Origin: Sphaeroforma sirkka
Lineage: Eukaryota > Opisthokonta > Ichthyosporea > Ichthyophonida
Assembly: GCA_001586965.3 (NCBI GenBank)
Contig: LUCW03000325.1
Coordinates: forward strand, 5,001-32,500
Length of the DNA: 27,500 nt
Reading direction: 5' to 3'
Position 1 is the stretch's first letter; each line of letters begins with the position of its first letter. The notes beneath the pieces are model-generated. The model was not told where the DNA came from, did not search any database, and saw only the letters and a program-made list of their open reading frames with translations. Shown piece by piece: positions 9,676 to 27,500 of the stretch. The translations under genes were made by a program, and so were the position numbers.

Positions 9676-10357
9676 GGCCTAATGAATTATTGTACTCTAC
9701 TATGTGCGATGCGTACCATAGTGTCAGACCTGATCACATATGGAACAACCCAAAATACAGTGCGTCGCTTGTACGCTTATGTCGGTGTTTAATGGTGTCC
9801 GGTACTTAAAGGTGACTTACCACAGAAAGCTGGTATTCACTCAAAATATAGCATGTTAGTAAGCCACAGACATTCGCGGTTCGTACTGAAACTTCAACAG
9901 ACTTGCAACATATCTTAGAATAACTTCACCTATCCCAAAATCCCTTATATCGCATGGCAATCTGCAGTTAAGGTAAGAATAAAGCGTGACCAGGAAGTGG
10001 GCGCCGATTAAGTCAATAATCTGCATCAGGTCATGGCAAATACATACTACACATGTCGGATAAGACTTCGGGTACAGATAACCCAGCTCGCAATAAAAAA
10101 AATCGATAACAATCAAATTTAAGATATGGTCCAGTACTATTTTGCTTTAGTTTCAAAGCTATATTAACTTGTACTTATTGTCGAAATAGTGGATGAGTTT
10201 GTCAAGTAGTAATAGAGACGAGACTAGGTCAGTATGCTAACGAGGTGGTTTAATTGATTGTTCTTTCCAGATCCGGTCTAGGTAATTGAATGATTTGGCC
10301 ATCGAAGACTGAGAAGCACCTCACTTGCTCAACCTTGACAGCAATTAGGATACGCAC
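9676..10357. other. convergent 3' intergenic region
   Basis: Separates the 3' ends of the Agd3-like gene (+) and the epimerase (-). An AATAAA at 9978-9983 on the plus strand could serve the Agd3-like gene. I see no clear AATAAA for the epimerase on the minus strand and no coding exon. Confidence 0.4.
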
Positions 10358-12279
<1,922 letters not shown>

Positions 12280-13043
12280 TGTGTAGTAGTATAACTAGTT
12301 TTAATGGTATACTAAGTACACAGTGTGGTAAAATGGTTCATGTATACAGATATAGCTAGTCGTTTTATACGATACGAGTATGTATATGCCTATGGCCATG
12401 GTTGCCTGTATAATTTCTTCTCTGGCTGTCATTTGTCAATCTCTGGGGCATTGTGGCATTGCTTGATTTCTGACCGAACGACAATCGGATTTGTTTTGAT
12501 TTTCAATCATTTGTTGGTTGGAAAGAACGAGGGAAAGGACCAATAAAAAAATGGTTTTTAATTTTTCTTTTAACCCAATTTTGCTCCACTCCCGTTGCTA
12601 GTGCTCCCGTCAAATCTCAATACGTTATAGTAGTTCCGTGTACAAATACGTTGAGCGTAAATATATGCCCGTATAAGTGGAGTATTTCGGCTAAACCCAC
12701 TATGGAAAATAATCAGACTATACGAGGAAAGAATCGTCATATATTGCACTTCAGAACCGAAATATTGCACCTTTTTAAAATGCATTTAGAACCAAACACA
12801 CCACCGCAAATGTTGAACGTAAAAACGTGTCGATTTTTATACGTTCTGAACGAATTTATAAATATATAATTATATTTGAAATGAAAGCCCTTTTTTGGAT
12901 TTCCAATTATTGCTTTTGTATTAGAAATTGACAGCCTCGTCAGTCGCGCCATATTAATTACTTATTTAGTCATATAGCAATCAAATGTCCGAAGTCCGAA
13001 ACGGCGAGCATTTTGATTAAGATAGAAATTTTTAGAATACATA
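12280..13043. other. AT-rich region upstream of the epimerase
   Basis: Holds the epimerase promoter and 5' leader (minus strand); I see no clear TATA box at a convincing distance. Further out it is AT-rich, with an imperfect hairpin near 12815-12848 (GAACGTAAAAA against TTTTTATACGTTC). No coding exon is supported. Confidence 0.4.
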
Positions 13044-13123
13044 GCATAGCCTTCTAAAAACAAACATATGTACATAGAGTCGTACAAATAGTCAAATGTT
13101 TATTTTTAATTTGAAGGCTATGC
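13044..13123. repeat. 11-bp perfect inverted repeat, 58-base loop
   Basis: GCATAGCCTTC at 13044-13054 is matched by GAAGGCTATGC at 13113-13123, with A/T-rich sequence between. The size and ends would suit a small hairpin or a remnant of a short inverted-repeat element; no target duplication was established. Confidence 0.6.
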
Positions 13124-13617
13124 AAATACATATAAATTATAATTATTTAAAAAAAAAGTAGATGTCCACAATCTCCACCTCCACAGTCCACAGTCCACAC
13201 TACATACGATACTACCCTCCCAAGTCCAAAGTCATATGTAAACAGTGGCTCCTATGTGACCATGGCCTGATCAGTGATCATGATAATGTCAGTGGCTGTC
13301 ATCATGATTCAATCTGGAAAAAAAAACCCTTGTTTTCGTTTCTTAAGAAAAATCCATTAAGAAAAAACAATCAGTGTTCTCTTGTTTAATTTTCAGAAGG
13401 CTGTGGTTCTCTCACCCTCTGCCACTTGCCAGTCTGCCTCTCTCTTGTCTGATCTCACTGACTCTTTCTCACGAAGTCACAATATACACCGTTTGTTTTC
13501 TCTAAAAAAAGTGTATTATTAATAAAACACACAGGTCAGACCGTCAGTCTCTCAGAGAGTCAGAGAGATGAGATACCTAGTCAGAAACTATAGAGTCCGC
13601 AGACTCCACACATATCT

Positions 13618-13766
13618 CTACTACGTGTAGCAATAGTAGTAGTAGTCGAGAGAGAGAGGCGACTACTAGTAGCAGGGACTAGCTAGAGAGAGAGAGACGA
13701 CTACTACTACTAGTAGAGACTAGTTAGAGAGAGAGTAGAGACTAATAGAGAGAGAGACTCCGACGA
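13618..13766. repeat. TAGTAG / GAGAGA compound array
   Basis: About four imperfect units that alternate TAGTAGTAG or CTACTACTA with GAGAGAGAGA and GGGACTAG or GAGACTAG joints. Both TAGTAG and its complement CTACTA occur, so parts can pair as hairpins. Confidence 0.7.
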
Positions 13767-13950
13767 GAGTCTGATGTGACATGCTTTTCATGATAATTGA
13801 TTATGGACAGGGTGTGATTTGCCTTTTTTATTGTCGTATCAAACGGTTCAAACCATGGCAGAATACTGAATAGATTGCAACAGTGTCACAAACTCACAGA
13901 GCCATAGTCAACACAATACTGAAAACTCAGCACTCAACAGTGTGCCACAG

Positions 13951-13988
13951 GCCCACGGGCCACGTGGGGCGTGGGCCCGTGGCCCGTG
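13951..13988. repeat. GC-rich hairpin
   Basis: CACGGGCCAC at 13954-13963 is exactly complementary to GTGGCCCGTG at 13979-13988. An alternative pairing joins GCCCAC (13951) with GTGGGC (13971), around CCACGTGG. It is a small GC island in AT-rich DNA. Confidence 0.75.
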
Positions 13989-14210
13989 AGGCGTTAGAGC
14001 CCACAGCCACAGGTGGCACAGGGCCAGTCACCAGTGGTAGACTGGTAGTCCCAACTAACCCCCAAGTCTCAGGCTCTTAATAGCTATCATAGCTCCCACT
14101 AATATCCCACACACTCTTGGGTCATCACTCACCTTTCGGCATTGTCGGCAGCACTCGACAGTCTTCAGTCGGGCATCGGAAGTGCTTGAGTGCTGGCTGC
14201 CCGGTACTAT

Positions 14211-14331
14211 AGTCGGTAGTCGATAGTCGTTAGTCGGCAGTCAGCAGTCAGCAGTTGGCACTCGACACTCGGCACTTGGCACTCTAACAGCCAGCAATTA
14301 GCACTCAGCAGTTCAGCACTCCCAAGTCCCA
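14211..14331 (+). repeat. degenerate 7-bp tandem array (AGTCGGC type)
   Basis: About 17 consecutive units, mostly 7 bases and occasionally 8: AGTCGGT, AGTCGAT, AGTCGTT, AGTCGGC, AGTCAGC (twice), AGTTGGC, ACTCGAC, ACTCGGC, ACTTGGC, then more diverged units to ACTCCCA and AGTCCCA. It is not a known telomere unit. Confidence 0.8.
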
Positions 14332-14340
14332 GGCGAGAAC

Positions 14341-15098
14341 TATACCTACGCACATTTATATTTATTCAACATGCAAAACGTATCAATACTGTTCTGAACT
14401 TCTCATATCTGTTACACACTGTTCAAATTTCATGTGTATTTGATCATTCACATGTGTGTCACCGTGACCGGAGTCTGCAGAAGTCAGAACTGCAGACGCC
14501 AGACGGGCGACGGCAGAGTGCAGAAGTGCAGAGTCGACTCCTCTAGTCCTCCTGTCTCCACTGGTGAGGTAGTGAGTAGTAGTGACCACTGGCTACTGAC
14601 CAGCGATTAGTGACCAGTCCCATAACAGCTATGACATCACCCTTGCCTTCACTAGTATTTACTCGTTCTACTCTAACGAGGCTAAAATAAATTATTTTAA
14701 TTATGCAGTATATATGAAATTAGATATACAATTTCCATTCGAGAGTCGAGACTGTCTCCGAGTCCGAGACTCTCTATGTATATATCCACTATCCAGATTC
14801 CAGAGGGCCATGAAGTTTGAGTCCGTTGAGGTCTGCGAGAGTAAATATATTTGTAAGTATATTGAATTTGTTTTTATAAAAAATATAAGTACATACACAC
14901 AAAAAAATGAAAATGACCTTGTGTTTCTATTTATTACAGTATTTTTAAATTTAAAAAGTATTACTAACCTGTCAAGTTTCATGTTTGATTAAAAAAGGCT
15001 ATGACTGAAGTTAGTAGTGTGATTATTTACTCAGAACATTGTAGGAAGCCAAACGGGAGACACATTCAATCGTCCACTCAGTTCACTTACATCCTAAA
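14341..15098. other. non-coding, no feature supported
   Basis: AT-rich with short palindromic GAGTC/GACTC groups around 14740-14775. I see no exon with family resemblance. Confidence 0.4.
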
Positions 15099-15688
15099 AT
15101 GCGCATAGAACAGGCAACTCTGGCCGATCCCTAAATCACGGCCTTCCGTCGCGTACGCAACGGGAAGTCATATGCTGTGCTGTATACACTCACGGCTGAC
15201 GATAGGAATCCACAGATTGTGCTACAACACGAGGTCACTGATAACACGACGCCAAGGGATAACATCGTGGAGCTCTTCGATCCTAATGACATCTCATAAG
15301 CGATTATAAATGTTCAGTACAAAGTTGATGTGGGAGGCAAAAGAGAGAAACTAGGTATTGTTTAGGCGTGCATGAAAGCCTCGCTTACAGCCTTTGCTTG
15401 TTCGGGTTGTGTTGCTTGATCGTATAGGTTCTGCTGTCAGCTCTTGTATATAATTGATCCTTGTTACGAGGGCCTTTTTTTAATACATGTTCTGTGTGTG
15501 CCTTTGAAGTTACCTTTCTCAGCTACCTGCAGACTGATTTTCATAACGACATACAATCTGAGTTCAAACATGACTGCAAATGATGTTCAATGGTTTCGTT
15601 ATTGACACTATATGCAATTGAACTTGAACACGGGCATTCAGATTATCAAAAATGGTAAAAGTATGTTTTTTACATACATACACACACA

Positions 15689-15729
<41 letters not shown>

Positions 15730-15842
15730 TGTAACATATATATTTTTTGTATATATATATATATATATATATATATAACACATAAAAAAAAAAGTAATAT
15801 ATATATATTTTTTTATACACACACATACATATATATATATAA

Positions 15843-15873
<31 letters not shown>

Positions 15874-18411
15874 GTAATAATATATATATTTAAATAATAT
15901 ATATACGTATATACGCATATATATATGTGCATACACATGGCACATACACATGTACATTATATATGTAATAATACACGTACATACGTACACATTCGCACGT
16001 ACATCACACGTATACGTCACGCATCATCATTGGATTATTGATGAAAAATATATATATATATATACGTGTATTTCTGTATATGTCCATGCGTACCCATAGC
16101 ATAATACGTACGCACATGCACACTTGCACGCACGTAATATGTCATATATGGGTTATTATTATATATGCAATAAATATTTATATACATGCATAATATATAA
16201 TTGTAATATAATATATATATATTAATATATATATAATATAATATAATATGTTACTAAGATGCATTGGTTATAATATATATGTATGCAATAATATATATAT
16301 GTATATATTATAATAATATAATAATATATAATATATATTATAATGGATACATGCGTACATATAACGCACATAATACATATACATATGCGTACAATGCGTT
16401 AACACGCATACGCACAACACACGCATCACATCATGCATCGCGCATCATCATCATCAATATCATCATCGTAATAATATACATAATATATATATAATATGTA
16501 TATGTTATGCATATTATGCGTGAGCATGCACCATGATACGCACGCATGAATGTAATAATAATAGCCAACAATGTCATTATGGATGGATACATATTGCGTT
16601 GCGTGCGGATATAAACATAATCACGTTGATTGCGTTGAACATGCACCATCCATCATGTATGATCAATATAGCATAATAATAATTATGCAATATATATATA
16701 TAATATTATATATATATGTTACATGCATGCACATATGTTATATGTATTTATATATATTATTACATTTTATATACATAATAATATATATATATAATTATAA
16801 TAATATATTATTATTATATATATTATTATATATATAATAACCATATATTATATATATAATAATATATAATATTATTATATATATTATATATATATAGCAT
16901 ATATATATATATATGCACATGCACACATATACATATATATATGTGCATATTATACGCATATATTATTTTACATATATACACCACGTTAATGTTCGTATAT
17001 GTATGTTTTCTTTAAACACAACGTACAGATGTCCTTTATGTATATAATCGCATCCGCTTTCTGCATGTATGTGTGCATGTATGTATGCATGCATGCACGC
17101 ATGTATGTATGTACGCATATCTTCAATAGATGTATAATGTATTATATATATATATTGATTGAACGTATGCGTATGTATGTATGTACGTATGTATGTATGT
17201 ACGTATGCGTATGAACGTATGCATAAACGGACGCATGAACGTATATATGGATGGATTATATGCACGCACGCATGTATTTTTTATGTAAATATATGTTTAT
17301 GAGTTTATACACTAACGCAACGCATGTGCATGCATGCATGTGCGTGTACGTATGCATGTATTATATATATGTGCGCATATCTCCAATATATATATATATA
17401 TATATATAACAATATATAGTAACAAATTTTTATATATATATTATATATTATATATTATTATATATATTACCATATAATATGTATATATACATATATACAT
17501 ATTATTATTATATATATATATATATACATACATACATATAATATTATAAACCAAACTTACATATATATGCATATATATACGTTATATAGATAAAAGATAT
17601 TTATAATAATATATGTATGGTATACATACATATTATACTATACATTTACATATTATATGCACATACATGCACGTAGCCATTACATATTATTACATATTAT
17701 ATATATATATACAATACACATTACATAAACATATATATATAGTTCGGTTTGGATGTATATATATACACATGCACACAATCAACAACAACAATACATATAT
17801 AAACATAACATAAAACGCATGCTATATTGAATATCATATATTATATTTATTTTATATTATATACACAGTACATAATATAATATTATTATTACATATATTA
17901 ATATTATACATACATATACATACATATATATATATGTAATATTACATACCGCATATACATCATACAACAACAACGTAATCAACAACATCAGTCATCACAC
18001 TTGTCATCATCAACGCATAATGCATATTATTATATATTATTATATTATAATATATATTATATATATACATATTATACATGTAACACATCAATACAACAAC
18101 ATATAATAATAATATATATATTATATATATATTATTACATAGTTATACATATATATTATTATACATACATATACATACATATATTATATATGTATATATA
18201 TACATATATACATATATTATATATATACATATATATTATATTATATATACATATTTGTACATGCATTTTGTTGCATACATTGTGTGTGCATGCATGTATG
18301 CATAATATAAAACAAACATACATATACATAATAACATATATATGCTATATGCATAAAACATTTATTTAATTCATATATATATATATATAATAAATATATA
18401 TACATTTAATT

Positions 18412-18456
<45 letters not shown>

Positions 18457-18930
18457 GTATATGTATATGTATATTTATATGTATATTAAACAATATATAT
18501 GTATATTAACAAATATATATATATAGTAGTGCGACTCGCCTTGGTATGGTGGGGAAGTCTCAATACCACGTATTCCACACCAAAGTTCCCTTCTAAACTA
18601 AATGCGGAGATATGTGATTAAATAGTCTGAAATGTACTTTGCAATCTCAATATTCTGCTTCCGTTCATCTGCTATATATTTTTGTCGGGGGAAGTATTTA
18701 TATCCTGGTGCCCGGACGATCTGAAGCTCAGTTTCGTATTAGAGACTGTTAAACGTAAATCGGCCGTGCTGATGCAATCGTCTGCGTTGTAGAACCCGAC
18801 TATCAATGATCTTCATTGTTACCTAGAAGCTAACGATTTGGACGAATTGACGGCAGAGAGTGTTTTCACGGCAATAACTCGGAAAGTACGGGAGGAAGTG
18901 GACCCGAAGACGGGTGCCTATTTGAACTAG
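15099..18930 (+). pseudogene. ADF-homology (cofilin-family) pseudogene, two exons
   Basis: ADF/cofilin proteins bind and sever actin. Exon 1 (to 15354) reads ATLADP, stop, ITAFRRVRNGKSYAVLYTLT, then LFDPNDIS, stop, AIINVQYKVDVGGKREKL. Exon 2 (18695-18930) reads FISWCPDD, LETVKRKSAVLMQSSAL, stop, NPTINDLHCYLEANDLDEL and ends GAYLN, TAG. The splice (G / TA) restores Val and makes KREKLVFISWCPD, the family's KLVFIxWxPD strand; VKRKSAVLMQSSAL fits the actin-binding helix (VKxKMLYASSK). About 163 residues would result, the usual size. The stops are TAA 15132-15134, TAA 15297-15299 and TAG 18790-18792, each explicable by one base change from Lys or Tyr codons. There is no frameshift. The start at 15099 is tentative; an acceptor lies just after it (GCATAG). 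Confidence 0.72.
15660..18530. repeat. 2.9-kb TA/TG/TGCA low-complexity tract
   Basis: Almost entirely alternating pyrimidine-purine DNA: long (TA)n (15690-15725, 15752-15776, 18415-18450), an ATA/TAA triplet run (15842-15885), and stretches of ATGTATGCATGCACGC and ACGTACGCATAC type (for example 17040-17120 and 17160-17225). It fills the intron of the cofilin-family pseudogene. All reading frames within it are repeat translations. Confidence 0.9.
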
Positions 18931-19528
18931 AAAACAGTCAGTAGGTCAAACCTTTCCATGCTGTGCAAGCTTTGATGTGTGCTATATGAAGCATTTCCTC
19001 ACAAGTATCGAGTTTTTGCCGAGTCAAATGCACCTGGACGATTTGGCAGACAAAAGAATCTATGTGTATAGCTACTGTAGTTGCACGCAATATCATGTAT
19101 TAACATCCTGACAATACCAGTAGCATCATTATAAACGGCCGCCAATGCGAATCCCATTGATTAATATGCGTACTGTTTTTTTTTGTTTGTCATCACCGAT
19201 GTACAGTGACGAGCGCTACTTCTCTGTCAGCGCGTACATGTTATGTACTTATCCAGCATCCAAATTCGCGTCAGGCTTAGTCCCCTTTTTTATACAATTA
19301 ATCGTATACATGTTTATAAATACATACCGTGCATGAACAATAAAGACGCAAATGTACCATTTGGAAAGCGTGCCCCACATCGACTGAAAGCATGAAAATG
19401 CCAAGTAATTTGATATACTTCCTCCGCGTCCAAGGGGTTAAAAAATATAATTAATTGCATTCATAGGTGTGATGTTTGTGCGTTATTTCATTTGGGTCAC
19501 TTTGGAAGGTTTGGCATACATAGGGAGG
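18931..19528. other. non-coding, one weak minus-strand exon candidate
   Basis: No gene supported. On the minus strand a stretch from about 19388 to 19333 is bounded by CTTTCAG and GTATGT and could be a short exon, but no frame in it is recognisable. Confidence 0.25.
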
Positions 19529-19745
19529 TTACTGGGAAGGGAGAATGGCATTTGTATCGAGTGAATTACCGAAGATGTCCACGATATATTCAACATACTC
19601 ACCACGAAGGCCGCGCGGTATCGCTGCTCGAAACAGTCGACCGCAAATGATGGAACTTGCAGGATTCATGCAATGCGTGTGTTGATTAACTATACGCTCA
19701 CTAGCCATCATCCAATACCATTCGGGGCGCTCCAACCCTGAAGAC
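19529..19745 (-). CDS. candidate minus-strand exon, unknown protein
   Basis: After acceptor CCCCAATAG the frame reads SSGLERPEWYWMMASERIVN, QHTHCMNPASSIICGRLFRA and AIPRGLRGEYVEYIVDIFGN to a stop at 19529. A GTGAGT donor at 19602, after RGLR, would be an alternative end. The composition is protein-like, with few low-complexity residues. IPRGLRG recalls the start of a TBC domain, but the continuation does not fit and I make no family call. Confidence 0.35.
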
Positions 19746-19798
19746 CTATTGGGGAATTTTCATATAGATCGTCACCTCAGAGAATAGCGAATTTCTTT

Positions 19799-19977
19799 TC
19801 AGACTCGAGATTCATGAGTCACTTTATTCAGTCCATTCAGAATCCGTGCTAATTGAGAAACTTGTCCTGTCAAATGATATATCAACAGAGAGATTATGTC
19901 TAAGTCCACGCGCAAGTTCTCGTAGTCGCGTGTATAGTGTATAAATTTGCGCATGTCTGGTTCCACACGTATATGTA
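19799..19977 (-). CDS. candidate minus-strand terminal exon, unknown protein
   Basis: The frame is open from acceptor TGTGTAG to TGA at 19801-19799 and reads HIRVEPDMRKFIHYTRDYEN, LRVDLDIISLLIYHL and TGQVSQLARILNGLNKVTHE. It is strongly helical and unlike random AT-rich translation. An internal start at 19918 (NLRVDLD) would join in phase to the exon ending at 20025. Confidence 0.4.
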
Positions 19978-20024
19978 CTACACAGTAGCCACGTGTAGAT
20001 TTATATAGCAGCTGTCCTACTCAC

Positions 20025-20186
20025 GCCGTCAGGATCGATTAAATAGAACAGACTTTCCGAGAACGCTTGTAAAGGAACAAACAGTATATATCTCCTGAAA
20101 AATGGCGGGATCTCACAGTTCCTTTCACTGCCGGTAATAGTGTTCCCCATTGTGCGAACATAATGCATGCGCTCCGTCTCTTCTCT
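20025..20186 (-). CDS. candidate minus-strand exon, 54 codons, unknown protein
   Basis: Bounded by acceptor TTTGGCAG and donor GTGAGT, phase 0 at both ends. It reads REETERMHYVRTMGNTITGS, ERNCEIPPFFRRYILFVPLQ and AFSESLFYLIDPDG. I recognise no family. The phase also lets it follow the 20579-20538 exon and thus possibly the RING-CH/coiled-coil gene upstream. Confidence 0.45.
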
Positions 20187-20537
20187 CTGCCAAATAGTAT
20201 GGGATCGCAATTTTGAAGGCGTCGCTATTTTGTGCGTCTGTGGCTAGCCATGACATTCGTCTGTGTCGTCCGCTGTCTTATTCGATCTCGAATTATAATC
20301 ACAGAGTACACCGAACGATTATTGCACCCGCTGCTCACAGAAAATTTACAAACTCAGTTAAATGGCCGAATCATGTGATGCATGCATGACCTACGAGCTA
20401 CACAGTCGTCTCTACGAGATCATTGCGGTGCGACTGTGCTTATACCATACTATATTATGTACTATACTGGATGGGTGGAACCGTCTGCGTGTCAAGAGTC
20501 CTTTCCATCAACCATTTGATGCGATCAAGGGCCTCAC

Positions 20538-20579
20538 ACAATCCGACAAAACTTTCATTATCCTATCATTAAGCTCGTG
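20538..20579 (-). CDS. candidate short helical exon
   Basis: Acceptor AACTTACAG, then HELNDRIMKVLSDC, then donor GTGAGG; phase 0 at both ends. If unspliced, the frame runs on to VRPLIASNG and a stop. It could continue the coiled coil that ends at 21150 (QIQAHK) and lead into the exon at 20186. Confidence 0.35.
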
Positions 20580-20681
20580 CTGTAAGTTGTTTTACCAAAG
20601 ATAGCGCCATGCCAGCCGCAAATTACCGTTTTGGAGCAACGAACTACCACCTGCATGCCGACAGGCTGTCAAAAGCTGCAA

Positions 20682-20726
20682 TTACTTTTTCGGTGGCTTC
20701 ACCGAACTGAGCATTTCACGACATAG
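20682..20726 (-). CDS. candidate last exon of the RING-CH/coiled-coil gene
   Basis: Acceptor TCGCATACAG, then LCREMLSSVKPPKK and TAA, phase 0, directly continuing the coil QIQAHK of the exon ending at 21150. This would end the protein at 928 residues. It competes with the reading that skips it and uses the 20579-20538 exon. Confidence 0.4.
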   Translation of the reverse strand, partial: LCREMLSSVKPPKK

Positions 20727-21149
20727 CTGTATGCGACAAAAGATTTGAGGCACAATTAGAAGCAGGTCTTGCTAGTAGACTAGTCATGACTTGAGAGACG
20801 ATGATAAACAGTGCGTAATCCATAACATTGAGATCCGAGAAATCACTGCTCGGAAAGCTCCTGCGTGGCGAAGTTTCCTTTTATGCGAATATTCATTAGT
20901 TAATATTAGAGTGTTAATCGAGGATACTGGAATATCACACCCTGTAAAATGCCGGGCGCTCAATGCCAACGAGTCTGGAGAATACGTAGTGAGTCAAACA
21001 GCCGCTGGTTCTATTCGGTACAGATTACGTTTTTTATACTTGTGGGCATGTGCTGAAATTGGCGATACTTACCACAACACCATATTTCGAATAGTTGAGG
21101 GCAAAACGTTGAGCGAAGCGAGACTCATCCCAAACTTTTTATGACGTAC

Positions 21150-27202
<6,053 letters not shown>

Positions 27203-27500
27203 ACCTGCTGTTTTCAAAGGTCAGAATGACTGTATCGTTGTTGCGTACGGGCAGTGACCGGAACCTCCGGTACAAAATAATTTTTATAAATAAATCATGC
27301 TTCAAAACTGTAAGCAATTACTATCTTAATACCAAACGTCAATTTGTGCGTATGCGAGATGCGCGTTCCTGGATGGGCTTCGTGTACCGGCTCATACAGT
27401 GTGTATAGTCACAAGAATTTGTATAAATATACATATTTGTATAAATACAAACACAAAATTTAATTCGAACACAGTTTTCAATATTATTATCACATTCCGA
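27203..27500. other. upstream flank of the RING-CH-like gene
   Basis: AT-rich, with a direct repeat of TTTGTATAAATA (near 27419 and 27436). It is either the promoter and leader or an upstream intron: the sequence just before the ATG, AAAACAGCAG, could be an acceptor. Confidence 0.3.

Larger units (their letters stand above)
13160..14340. repeat. simple-sequence-rich non-coding block
   Basis: A change of texture from the surrounding AT-rich DNA: CCACAGT repeats near 13175-13200, GTCAGTCTCTCAGAGAGTCAGAGAG near 13540-13568, GA and TAG arrays, a GC-rich hairpin and a 7-bp array (listed separately). Short reading frames here are repeat translations. No gene is supported. Confidence 0.6.

Noticed and set aside
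9856-10116. 86-codon minus-strand reading frame downstream of the epimerase
   Set aside because: AT-rich chance frame without recognisable motifs.
14211-14331. Interstitial telomere
   Set aside because: The 7-mer AGTCGGC and its variants do not match known telomere units such as TTAGGG.
15638-18369. Many reading frames rich in Tyr, Ile, His and Thr
   Set aside because: Translations of TA, CA and TGCA repeats.
15099-18930. TAA/TAG reassigned to sense codons, because several homologous frames contain them
   Set aside because: p23 ends with TAG right after its conserved acidic LE terminus, and the epimerase ends with TAA at the normal family length, so both codons act as stops here.
20791-21144. 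117-codon plus-strand reading frame
   Set aside because: It lies in introns of the minus-strand gene and shows no family resemblance or plus-strand gene structure.

Overview
The window looks like nuclear DNA of a unicellular eukaryote. Genes are split by GT-AG introns of roughly 80 to 800 bases (one apparent gap is 3.3 kb), spacing is loose, and there are kilobases of AT-rich microsatellite. The gene mix (a p23 co-chaperone with a Gly/Met-rich tail, a fungal-type Agd3 polysaccharide deacetylase homologue, an ADF/cofilin relative, a UDP-glucose 4-epimerase) would fit an opisthokont protist such as an ichthyosporean. That placement is inference; no sequence search was run.

Layout. 1-3.4 kb: the last six exons of p23 (+), followed by a 70-bp tandem duplication that doubles the poly(A) signal. 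3.4-4.8 kb: no supported gene. 4.8-9.7 kb: an Agd3/CE18-like gene (+) with a signal peptide, an N-terminal domain, a deacetylase-like region, a Ser/Thr-rich stalk, one transmembrane helix and a basic tail. Its frame is broken near 5051, an in-frame TAG lies at 8245, and its middle is degenerate, so it is a decaying gene or badly resolved. 10.4-12.3 kb: a complete three-exon UDP-glucose 4-epimerase (-), convergent with the Agd3-like gene. 12.3-15.1 kb: non-coding, with inverted repeats, GA/TAG arrays, a GC-rich hairpin and a degenerate 7-bp repeat array. 15.1-18.9 kb: an ADF-homology (cofilin family) pseudogene in two exons with three in-frame stops, whose intron holds about 2.9 kb of TA/TG/TGCA low-complexity DNA. 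19.5-20.6 kb: several protein-like minus-strand exons of unknown identity. 21.1-27.2 kb: a minus-strand gene joined here by matching splice phases, coding for a RING-CH-like zinc finger, a long disordered Ser-rich region and a C-terminal coiled coil. Its introns carry long TA tracts and a 4 x 100-bp minisatellite.

The most interesting context is the Agd3-like deacetylase beside an epimerase. In Aspergillus, agd3 and uge3 sit in one cluster: Uge3 supplies UDP-Gal and UDP-GalNAc for galactosaminogalactan, and Agd3 deacetylates the polymer. The same pairing here, with a membrane-anchored Agd3-like protein, may be a remnant or variant of a similar cell-surface polysaccharide system. It could also be chance, because epimerase is a housekeeping gene.
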